This document shows positions 26,393 to 33,306 of a DNA stretch of 64,000 bases, piece after piece. Origin of the DNA: Sphingobacterium faecale (lineage in GTDB: Bacteria; Bacteroidota; Bacteroidia; Sphingobacteriales; Sphingobacteriaceae); contig NZ_JAERTY010000008.1 of NCBI RefSeq assembly GCF_016746095.1, forward strand, positions 356,584-420,583. Reading direction: 5' to 3'. How positions within the stretch are numbered: position 1 is the stretch's first letter; every line of letters starts with the position of its first letter. The translations under genes were made by a program, and so were the position numbers. Under the pieces are notes generated by a model. That model was not told where the DNA came from. It worked only from the letters and a program-made list of their open reading frames with translations, and did not search any database.

Positions 26393-27277
26393 GTGGAAAA
26401 GAAAGTTATATGTTTTGGAGAGGTGCTTTGGGATAAGCTGCCAGAAGGAGCACGTGTCGGTGGTGCGCCGTTAAATGTCTGTTACCATTTAAGTAAAAAC
26501 GGCATATCGAGTAAAATTATTTCGAAAGTTGGAGATGATGTTTCTGGCCGTAAGTTAGTTTCAGAAATGAAAAACTTAGAAATCGATCTTGAGTATCTGC
26601 GGACGACTGACGATCATCCCACTTCTAGTGTGGAGGTTCATCTTAAAGAGAATGGTTCAGTAACTTATGAGATTGTGGAAGATGTGGCTTGGGATCATAT
26701 TACCTATGAAGAGCGTGTTGCTACAGCTATCGGTCAAGCAGATGCTTTTGTGTTCGGCAGTTTAGTTGCCCGGACCGAGGTCTCAAGAAGCACGCTATTG
26801 ATGTATTTAAAATTAGCTAATTGGGTGGTTCTTGATGTTAATTTACGGAAACCTTTCTTTTCGAAAGATATTATTTTCGATCTGATAAGCCATGCTCAAA
26901 CATTAAAAATCAATGAAGATGAAGTCGTCCTACTGGGGGAATGGTTAGGGACACTTGATCCGAATGAAACGGACATATTAAGAAATATTTTAGTTCGATT
27001 TCCTAAATTGAATGAAATTATACTTACCAAAGGGGCCGAAGGTGCTCGGTATTATTCATCGCAGTTTTCTTACCAAGTACCCGCTAAGCAGATAATTCCG
27101 AAAGATACGATCGGCAGTGGGGATTCATTTTTAGCAGCATTTTTGGCGAGTAGATTAAATGGGAAAACCATAGAAGACAGTATGCAGAGCGCGGTATTGC
27201 TTAGTGCCTTTGTGGCAACGCAAGCAGGCGCTTGTCCAGAATATGATGTTGATACATTAAGAACAGCCTTAATGTAG
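26393..27277 (+). CDS. PfkB-family carbohydrate kinase (fructokinase-like)
   Basis: This 294-aa protein starts with GTG at 26393; no in-frame ATG fits better. It opens with VICFGEVLWDKLPEG and has the ribokinase-family signatures GGAPLNVCYHL (about 24) and DTIGSGDSFLAAF (about 243), where the Asp is the catalytic base. It would phosphorylate fructose, or another ketose from the preceding dehydrogenase, for entry into glycolysis. It is the last gene of the operon, followed about 90 bp later by a strong terminator. Confidence 0.88.
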   Translation: MEKKVICFGEVLWDKLPEGARVGGAPLNVCYHLSKNGISSKIISKVGDDVSGRKLVSEMKNLEIDLEYLRTTDDHPTSSVEVHLKENGSVTYEIVEDVAWDHITYEERVATAIGQADAFVFGSLVARTEVSRSTLLMYLKLANWVVLDVNLRKPFFSKDIIFDLISHAQTLKINEDEVVLLGEWLGTLDPNETDILRNILVRFPKLNEIILTKGAEGARYYSSQFSYQVPAKQIIPKDTIGSGDSFLAAFLASRLNGKTIEDSMQSAVLLSAFVATQAGACPEYDVDTLRTALM

Positions 27278-27282
27278 AATTA

Positions 27283-27325
27283 CCTTTCTCTGTTCCGCTT
27301 CGCTGCAATCGAGATGACGGGGATA
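27283..27325. repeat. Fragment of a dispersed intergenic repeat (putative)
   Basis: The stretch with TCTGTTCCGCTTCGCTGCAA and TCGAGATGACG looks like the end of the short intergenic repeats often seen in Sphingobacteriales genomes, with wording similar in type to the structured element near 33.1 kb. Copy number cannot be judged from one window. Confidence 0.35.
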
Positions 27326-27370
27326 AAACTTGTTTTTTCATAGCTAGAGAATAGCTTTGCATATACTCTT

Positions 27371-27402
27371 AACGTCTTTAATTCTAAAGACGTTATTTTT
27401 TT
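27371..27402 (+). terminator. Rho-independent terminator of the polyol locus
   Basis: AACGTCTTTA (27371-27380) pairs perfectly with TAAAGACGTT (27385-27394) around a four-base loop and is followed by a T-run at 27396-27402. It closes the operon ending at 27277. Confidence 0.85.
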
Positions 27403-27512
27403 GTGGATTTCTGTCCGTATAAAATTGGCTTGACAAACTTAGATTTATGAGAGTAATGATTTTGTTATGGATAAATGAGCAGTTGAATAAACCAATGGTG
27501 TATTAACTAGTC

Positions 27513-27520
27513 TACCTTTG
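27513..27520 (+). promoter_or_regulatory. -7 promoter element TACCTTTG
   Basis: TACCTTTG matches the TAnnTTTG consensus and lies 17 bp before the preferred ATG at 27538. No clear -33 element is seen at the usual spacing. The short leader favours ATG 27538 over ATG 27532. Confidence 0.45.
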
Positions 27521-27537
27521 TAAAGAACCTTATGTGT

Positions 27538-28179
27538 ATGAAGAAACTTATAATTATCCTTGCAATGTTATTGTCATCTAGTCTGCTATTTGCGCAGCGA
27601 GGTACTGTGGATACTGATATTTTTGGCAATCTCCAATTTAAATCTATTGACGGACAGTATAAAGCAAGTTTAGAGAAAAACATTTTTGATGATCTGGTTT
27701 TTACGGATAGCAGGAAGAACAAGCTGCACTACGAAAAGAAATATCTCGATAAAATGGAACCTGGCTTAAGGGCTGATAAAGAGGCGCAGGCTCGTATGCT
27801 GAGAAGGTTGGTGCGGGAAAATAAACGGAGTTCGGAGTATAAGGCTACTTTCAAGATAGATATCTTTGATAAGACAATAATTGAGGATAATAAGGGGTAT
27901 AAATTAGAAGAGGGTAAGGATATATTCGGTAATACCAATATTCAGGAGCAGTTGAATGGGACGAAGTCTATATTTAAAAGGAACTTGAGGGGTGGGTTGG
28001 AATATACGGAAGGTAGAAAAACAGCTTCGCTTGAAAAAGATATATTTGATCGATGGATCTATAAAGATAGTTTTGGAAATGAAATCCAATTTGGTAAAGA
28101 GACTTGGAGGCGTATATTAAAGCAATATGGTACTGATGAAAAGTTTTTTTGGGACCTGCTTGATCGCTGGTTTTATTGA
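27538..28179 (+). CDS. Secreted protein with five DIF(D/G) repeats, unknown function
   Basis: The ATG at 27538 gives 213 aa with a clean signal peptide (MLLSSSLLFAQ); an ATG six bases earlier is possible. The mature part carries five copies of a motif around D-I-F-(D/G)-x: TDIFGNLQF, KNIFDDLVF, IDIFDKTII, KDIFGNTNI and KDIFDRWIY. Several sit in units of about 22 residues with a charged strand before and a D-S/D-N turn after. This looks like a small beta-repeat protein of the periplasm or surface. I do not recognise a family. It is a single gene between terminator 27371 and the toxin-antitoxin pair. Confidence 0.7.
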   Translation: MKKLIIILAMLLSSSLLFAQRGTVDTDIFGNLQFKSIDGQYKASLEKNIFDDLVFTDSRKNKLHYEKKYLDKMEPGLRADKEAQARMLRRLVRENKRSSEYKATFKIDIFDKTIIEDNKGYKLEEGKDIFGNTNIQEQLNGTKSIFKRNLRGGLEYTEGRKTASLEKDIFDRWIYKDSFGNEIQFGKETWRRILKQYGTDEKFFWDLLDRWFY

Positions 28180-28270
28180 GATAGAGGAATACTAGCTGAG
28201 CAGTTGTTAGATGATTTGTTATATTAAAATGGCTTTACTAACTTTGATTAATAAGATGATAGATAAAGTT

Positions 28271-28498
28271 ATGGCAACAGTTATTGAAAATGAAATGCTT
28301 AGCTACTTTACTCAATTGGATGAGTCGGAGAAGAGGTCTGTCGTGCAGTTGCTTAAAACCTTTATCAAAGCGAGAAAAGAAGATAAGACAGTTACGGTCG
28401 AAGATTATAATCTGGACTTATTAGAGGGGGAAAAAGAGTTTGAACGAGGAGAGTATATAACTCATGAACAGCTGAAAAATGCTATTAAGTCGTGGTAG
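28271..28498 (+). CDS. Antitoxin-like small protein
   Basis: The ATG at 28271 gives 75 aa; longer starts at 28211 and 28256 add an unlikely hydrophobic leader. The protein is helical, with EKRSVVQLLKTFIKARK and an acidic C-terminal half (EDYNLDLLEGEKEFERGEY). This resembles antitoxins paired with RelE/ParE toxins in Bacteroidota, where the C-terminal part wraps the toxin. Its stop overlaps the GTG start of the toxin by seven bases, giving coupled translation. Confidence 0.7.
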   Translation: MATVIENEMLSYFTQLDESEKRSVVQLLKTFIKARKEDKTVTVEDYNLDLLEGEKEFERGEYITHEQLKNAIKSW

Positions 28499-28797
28499 CG
28501 AAAAAAGTAAGTATTGTATGGACGAAAAGCGCACAATTGCAACTCAAGCATATTTTTGAGCATATCAGTGTAGATTCGGCTAAAAATGCTTTAATGGTCG
28601 TGTCTGAAATTGTCGATAGTATAGAGAAAGCCGCTGTTAATCCTGAAGCTAATACTTTAGATAAATATAAAACTGATAATGACGGAACATTTAGGGCATT
28701 TGAAATATATAAATATCGTTTGTCTTATCGATATTCGAAAGGAGTAATTCGTGTTTTAAGAGTGAGACACACTAAGATGAAGCCGAGGTCTTTTTGA
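28492..28797 (+). CDS. RelE/ParE-family toxin
   Basis: This 101-aa protein begins at GTG 28492; no ATG is available in frame. It shows the RelE/ParE pattern: an opening strand VSIVWTKSAQLQLKHIFEHI, the helical pair, and the C-terminal strands YRLSYRYSKGVIRVLRVRHT followed by KMKPRSF. ParE-type members poison gyrase and RelE-type cleave mRNA on the ribosome; the closing RVRHTKMKP is nearer to the ParE/YoeB-like Bacteroidota group. Overlaps the antitoxin gene. Confidence 0.8.
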   Translation: MVAKKVSIVWTKSAQLQLKHIFEHISVDSAKNALMVVSEIVDSIEKAAVNPEANTLDKYKTDNDGTFRAFEIYKYRLSYRYSKGVIRVLRVRHTKMKPRSF

Positions 28798-28808
28798 ATA
28801 ATATTTAT

Positions 28809-28854
28809 GGATAACAAAAAACCGTCATATAAAATGACGGTTTTTTTGTTATCC
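28809..28854. terminator. Bidirectional terminator between toxin and desaturase genes
   Basis: A stem of about 20 bp with one bulge: GGATAACAAAAAACCGTCAT (28809-28828) against the arm from 28834 to 28854, around a five-base loop. Runs of A and T on either side allow termination in both directions. The desaturase stop codon (28849-28851) lies inside the right arm. Confidence 0.85.
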
Positions 28855-29844
28855 ATATATCCACTTGAACTTGTACTGTAGTTCGGGGATTTTGATGCGG
28901 TCGGCCAATCTGGCCAAGCGATCGGGAAGTTTCATCAAATAGTCTCTTGCTTTTTCGCCCTGCTCATTTAATCCTGATACTTGGTCGATTTTCCACTCGC
29001 TAAGTAATTCTTTTAGGATGTCGATATAGTCTAATGCTGTATATACTTCCATTCGCTGTGCGGCATCGGAAAAGTGTGCGAATGCTTCTCCTTGTGGGCC
29101 TCCTGACTCTCTTAAGAAGTGGGCGGGCATCACAATTTTCTTGCGCATCATATCTTCGAAGGCCAACATAACCTCGCTGGCGTCGACAGTCAGTGCTTTG
29201 GAAATAAATGACATATAGGCTTTGGCGTGTCTGGCTTCATCGGCAGCAATAACGCCACACATTTTAGCCAATAATTTGTCGCCGCTTTTTTTGGAGATAC
29301 CTGCTACGCGGCGGTGTGATACGTTGGTTGCCAGCTCCTGAAAAGAGGTGTATATAAAGTTGCGGTAGGGATCTGCGCCTGTACCTATATCGAAGCCGTC
29401 AGCGATAAGATATTGGGTGCTCATCTCGAACTCGCGCATGTTGACCCTGCCGGATAGGTAGAGGTATTTGTTCAGCAAGTCGCCATGTCTGTTTTCTTCT
29501 GCAGTCCATGCACGTACCCATTTCATCCAGCCTCCTTGTTCGTTTTTCTCTACGTCCTCTACCATAGTCAGCCAAGACTCATAAGTGGGAAGAGCTTCCT
29601 CTGTGACTGTATCGCCGATTAAAACGGCTACTAGGTCATAGGGGAGTTCTCGAGAACTTTCTTGCAAATCGCGAACCTCTTCAAAGAACGTACTGCGGGA
29701 AGCATCAGGCAGAAAATCTGCTGGTTGCCACATCTGCTCTATGGGCTTAAGATACTCGCTCATCTCATTGAGCATGAAGGGTTCTAGGTAAGTCATCACT
29801 TCCTTACGGGATCCTTCGGGTATATTTAAGGGTTTTTCTTGCAT
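28849..29844 (-). CDS. Acyl-ACP desaturase (soluble stearoyl-ACP type)
   Basis: The ATG at 29842-29844 gives 331 aa, the usual length. The two diiron-binding motifs are present, EENRHGD at about residue 115 and DEARHAK at about 205, together with W-rich and helical segments typical of FA_desaturase_2 proteins. The enzyme inserts a cis double bond in acyl chains carried on ACP, using reduced ferredoxin and oxygen, in the cytosol. It stands alone on the minus strand, with a 686-bp non-coding region upstream. Confidence 0.92.
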   Translation of the reverse strand: MQEKPLNIPEGSRKEVMTYLEPFMLNEMSEYLKPIEQMWQPADFLPDASRSTFFEEVRDLQESSRELPYDLVAVLIGDTVTEEALPTYESWLTMVEDVEKNEQGGWMKWVRAWTAEENRHGDLLNKYLYLSGRVNMREFEMSTQYLIADGFDIGTGADPYRNFIYTSFQELATNVSHRRVAGISKKSGDKLLAKMCGVIAADEARHAKAYMSFISKALTVDASEVMLAFEDMMRKKIVMPAHFLRESGGPQGEAFAHFSDAAQRMEVYTALDYIDILKELLSEWKIDQVSGLNEQGEKARDYLMKLPDRLARLADRIKIPELQYKFKWIYG

Positions 29845-30471
29845 AATTAATACAAAATTAATTAAAATGCTTAGCATTCACGAATGTGGAGGAAAAAAGC
29901 TTGATTTAAATATTGGGGTATAGATGATTTTTAATGAAGATTTATTATCGATATCTTTTTGTGACTCAGGCCGTGACTTGCCTGTACTTTTTTTCCGCAA
30001 AAAAGTACACAAAAAACTCGTCACTGTGCCGGCTTGCCACAAAGTCTTCCCATACCTGCAGTTGGCAACCCGACAAGGTGACATTTTTCAAAGTGAAAGA
30101 AGCTGCGAACAAGGTGTAAAATTTTGAGAAATCGACCTTATAGCATATGGAGTCAAAAGCCGTAAAGCTATCTTTTCACAACGGTACATCTTGCAATAGA
30201 TAAGGATTTACCTTTGGTGAGCTCGCAAGCTCGGTTCCAGTCTTGTGGGGTGGACAAGCGTAATGGAGACCTAGGAAACCGCCTTGATAGCTTTACGTGC
30301 TGTGATGAACATAGGCTAAACAGTCTTGATTTTTTTGCTTCGTTTTTTGATCAAGCAAAAAATGAAGGCCCTGTCCTGTCAAGGACAAAAGATATTTTAA
30401 TGGTTCCTTAAAAAATGACATACCATTCATTACCTTGTTGCATAACATAAAACCAAAAAGAATACACTATC
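29845..30471. repeat. Structured non-coding region, probable dispersed repeat
   Basis: No protein-coding gene is supported here although short frames exist. Three nested inverted repeats are visible: GTACTTTTTT (29984-29993) with AAAAAAGTAC (29999-30008); CGTAAAGCTATC (30161-30172) with GATAGCTTTACG (30286-30297); and TTTTTTGCTT (30331-30340) with AAGCAAAAAA (30353-30362). Outside the first, GTGAC (29973-29977) and GTCAC (30020-30024) extend the fold. The composition is GC-richer than the neighbours. Such palindromic regions recur in Sphingobacteriales genomes; a decayed mobile element or a structured RNA are both possible. Confidence 0.5.
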
Positions 30472-30505
30472 TTGATACTATTTGGTTATATATATAGTAA
30501 CTTTG
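30472..30505 (+). promoter_or_regulatory. Promoter for sufS-sufE
   Basis: TTG at 30472-30474 and TAACTTTG at 30498-30505 (TAnnTTTG consensus) are spaced 23 bp and point at sufS, whose start follows 25 bp after the -7 element. Confidence 0.6.
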
Positions 30506-30530
30506 TACCTCAAAATTACTTAGAAACGTC

Positions 30531-31754
30531 TTGAAAACATTTGATATCCATAAAGTACGTGCTGATTTTCCATTGTTGAAACGAGAGGTGAATGGTAAGC
30601 CTTTAGTGTATCTGGACAACGGTGCTACTACGCAAAAACCGCAATCGGTCATCGATGCTATTATCCATTATTATTCGGATATGAACTCTAATGTGCATCG
30701 TGGGGTGCATTATCTCAGTCAAATCTCTACGGATGCATTTGAAGTGACTCGCCGTAAGGTGAAAGACTTTATTAATGCTGCGGAAGAGGTGGAGATAATC
30801 ATTACGAAAGGGACAACAGATAGTATTAACCTTGTAGCTCAATGTTACGGTAAGGCTTTTATCGGTGAGGGTGATGAAATCATTATCTCGGCAATGGAGC
30901 ATCATTCGAATATTGTGCCTTGGCAGATGTTGTGTGATGAGAAGGGCTGTGTGCTGAAGGTGATTCCTATGGATGAGCGAGGTATGTTGGATATGGAGGC
31001 TTATGCGAAATTGTTTTCGGATAGGACTAAAATTGTATCTGTGACTTATGTTTCCAATGCACTGGGTACTATCAATCCTGTCGAGGAAATTATTTCTGTG
31101 GCTCATAAGCATGATGTTCCGGTATTATTGGATGCAGCGCAGGCGGTACAGCATATTGCGGTTGATGTTCAGAAATTGGATGTTGATTTCTTGGTGTTCT
31201 CGGGGCACAAGATGTATGCTCCTACGGGAGTGGGGGTGCTATATGGTAAGGCAAAGTGGCTGAATGCGATGCCTCCTTATCAAGGTGGTGGGGATATGAT
31301 CAAGGATGTTTCTTTTGAGAAGACTACTTATAATGAGTTGCCATTCAAGTTTGAAGCTGGTACGCCTAATATTGAGGCGGGAATATGTCTAGCAGCTGCT
31401 ATTGATTATATCAATGAAATCGGTATTGACAATATCAAGGTCTACGAGGACGAGTTGTTGGCGTATGCTACAGCGAAGTTGGGCGTGATAGAAGGTGTGC
31501 GTATCGTCGGAACAGCTGATAAAAAGTCTTCGGTATTATCTTTTGTAGTGGAGGGGGTACATCCTTATGATATCGGTGTTATCCTTGACAAGCAAGGTAT
31601 AGCGGTCCGTACGGGACATCACTGTGCTCAACCGATCATGGATCAGTTTGAAATACCAGGTACAGTACGTGCGAGTCTGGCGATGTACAATACGAAAGAA
31701 GATGTAGATGTTTTTATTGCTGGTCTGGAGCGTGCGTTGAATATGTTGCGGTAA
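30531..31754 (+). CDS. sufS: Cysteine desulfurase, SufS type
   Basis: This 407-aa protein is a group II cysteine desulfurase. The PLP lysine lies in FSGHKMYAPTGVG (about residue 225) and the sulfur-accepting Cys in RTGHHCAQP (about 363). It opens with RADFPLLKREVNGKPLVYLD. It takes sulfur from cysteine for Fe-S cluster building, giving it to SufE, encoded 49 bp downstream. Translation starts at TTG 30531; no in-frame ATG lies upstream after the promoter at 30498-30505. The scaffold genes sufBCD are not in this window. Confidence 0.93.
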   Translation: MKTFDIHKVRADFPLLKREVNGKPLVYLDNGATTQKPQSVIDAIIHYYSDMNSNVHRGVHYLSQISTDAFEVTRRKVKDFINAAEEVEIIITKGTTDSINLVAQCYGKAFIGEGDEIIISAMEHHSNIVPWQMLCDEKGCVLKVIPMDERGMLDMEAYAKLFSDRTKIVSVTYVSNALGTINPVEEIISVAHKHDVPVLLDAAQAVQHIAVDVQKLDVDFLVFSGHKMYAPTGVGVLYGKAKWLNAMPPYQGGGDMIKDVSFEKTTYNELPFKFEAGTPNIEAGICLAAAIDYINEIGIDNIKVYEDELLAYATAKLGVIEGVRIVGTADKKSSVLSFVVEGVHPYDIGVILDKQGIAVRTGHHCAQPIMDQFEIPGTVRASLAMYNTKEDVDVFIAGLERALNMLR

Positions 31755-31803
31755 AGGATAGGTGAAAAGGTGAAGTTGTAAAAAGGTAAATTCGAGAATT
31801 AAG

Positions 31804-32220
31804 ATGACGATAAACGAAGTACAGGACGAATTGGTGGAAGATTTTGCTTTCTATTCGGATTGGATGGAGAAATATGAATATATCATTCAACTGGGAAAAG
31901 AGTTGCCCTTAATAGAGGAGCAGTATAAACAGGAACAGTATATCATAAAGGGATGTCAGTCCAAGGTGTGGTTATATCCGGAGCTGAAAGATGGTAAGTT
32001 GTATTTTTCTGCGGATAGCGATGCAATCATTACCAAGGGACTGGTGAGTCTGATGGTGAAGGTGCTGTCTGGACACAGTCCGAAGGAGATATTGGACACT
32101 GATTTATATTTTATTGATCAGATAGGCTTGAAGGATCATTTGTCTCCTACGCGTGCAAATGGGTTGTTGTCTATGGTCAAGCAAATGAAGCTTTATGCTT
32201 TGGCGTTACAGAATAAATAG
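31804..32220 (+). CDS. sufE: Cysteine desulfuration protein SufE
   Basis: This 138-aa protein has the SufE fold signature and the sulfur-accepting Cys in YIIKGCQSKVWLYPEL at about residue 52. It takes persulfide from SufS, stimulates it and carries sulfur to the cluster scaffold. Length and neighbour are as expected. It ends at the bidirectional terminator 32222-32270. Confidence 0.93.
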   Translation: MTINEVQDELVEDFAFYSDWMEKYEYIIQLGKELPLIEEQYKQEQYIIKGCQSKVWLYPELKDGKLYFSADSDAIITKGLVSLMVKVLSGHSPKEILDTDLYFIDQIGLKDHLSPTRANGLLSMVKQMKLYALALQNK

Positions 32221-32221
32221 A

Positions 32222-32270
32222 AAGTATAAAAAAGTCCTGGAAAATATCTTCCAGGACTTTTTTTATACTT
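32222..32270. terminator. Bidirectional terminator between sufE and murI
   Basis: The left arm (32222-32242, core AAAGTCCTGGAA) pairs with the right arm (32249-32270, core TTCCAGGACTTT) around a six-base loop, with A- and T-runs on either side. The stop codon of murI (32263-32265) is inside the right arm. Confidence 0.88.
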
Positions 32271-33075
32271 TAATATGCTTAGCCGTTATATCTTGTCCAA
32301 AGAAGATGGTGGCTTTCTGCTCAAAGTCTGCGGCATTATCTGTTGTGTAAAAGGTTGTCTGTTGCTCTTTGCTGCAGCTGTTTTCTATTTCATGGTGTCT
32401 CTGTAGGTAATTTTCTAGACTTTTTGCTACTAGTTTGCCCTGTGATAAGATCGTTATGCCTTTGGGTACATATTGTTCAATAATAGGCAATAACAACGGG
32501 TAGTGGGTACAGGCTAAGACGAGTGTGTCTATATTCTCCGAAAGGGATAATATGGATTCGATGTCTTTCTGTATAAAATAGTGTGCCCCCTCGCTATGGA
32601 TTTCGTTGTTTTCAACCAGAGGCACCCAAAATGGGCAGGGATGTTGGAAAACTTCTATTTCGGGATGAAACTTATGTATTTCTATTTTATAGGACTCCGA
32701 TAGGACTGTACCCTGTGTGGCCAGTATGCCGACCTTGTTGGTCTTGGTGTATTGATCAACTGCTTCGGTGGTAGGTCTGATGACTCCTAGTACTTTTTTT
32801 CCGGAAGGTAAATCCCGCTGTTGTATGGTACGAAGGGCTTTGGCTGATGCAGTATTACAAGCTAATATCACCAAATTGCAACCTAGATCGAATAGTTTGA
32901 ATACGCATTCTTTGGTAAACTCGTAAACGGTTTCGAAGGAGCGTGTGCCATAAGGTACGCGAGCATTATCTCCTAGATATATGTAGTCATATTGAGGTAG
33001 TCGCTTTTGTATTTCTTTAAATACTGTTAGTCCTCCGTAACCTGAATCAAAAATGCCTATTGGACCACTCGTCAT
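32263..33075 (-). CDS. murI: Glutamate racemase
   Basis: This 270-aa protein begins IGIFDSGYGGLTVFKEI and carries both catalytic cysteines, in LACNTASAKAL (about residue 73) and LACTHYPLLLP (about 190). It makes D-glutamate for peptidoglycan. The ATG at 33073-33075 fits the family. It is monocistronic and ends in the shared terminator. Confidence 0.96.
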   Translation of the reverse strand: MTSGPIGIFDSGYGGLTVFKEIQKRLPQYDYIYLGDNARVPYGTRSFETVYEFTKECVFKLFDLGCNLVILACNTASAKALRTIQQRDLPSGKKVLGVIRPTTEAVDQYTKTNKVGILATQGTVLSESYKIEIHKFHPEIEVFQHPCPFWVPLVENNEIHSEGAHYFIQKDIESILSLSENIDTLVLACTHYPLLLPIIEQYVPKGITILSQGKLVAKSLENYLQRHHEIENSCSKEQQTTFYTTDNAADFEQKATIFFGQDITAKHIKV

Positions 33076-33095
33076 ATGTTTTTTATTTAGTATGG

Positions 33096-33230
33096 CACGT
33101 CACCCCGACCTTGTGGAGAGGTCTATGGACTATCTAGCGGAAACTATGTCTTAAGATCTCTCCGCTAGGGTTCCCGAGGTTAACTCGGGACTTAGCGAGA
33201 ACCGGTTCCGATATTTCGGAGCAACGGTTA
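33096..33230. repeat. Structured intergenic repeat-like element
   Basis: Between murI and the GH125 gene lie nested inverted repeats: CTAGCGG (33134-33140) with CCGCTAG (33162-33168); CCCGAG (33173-33178) with CTCGGG (33184-33189); and an outer pair GGAGAGGTCT near 33116 with AGATCTCTCC near 33153. The type of wording (GTCACCCCGACC, AGATCTCTCC) recalls the short dispersed elements of Sphingobacteriales. No ORF is supported. Confidence 0.45.
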
Positions 33231-33306
33231 TAAAGCGCAAATTAGATTTTTATTTTTTTTAATCTTGGTACAAATCTCCTTAAAAAAAATTAATCTCAAG
33301 CAATTA

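Noticed and set aside
29924..30127. Short open frames in the structured region
   Set aside because: Several frames overlap here on the same strand, with no recognisable domains, and they cover the inverted repeats. They look like chance frames.
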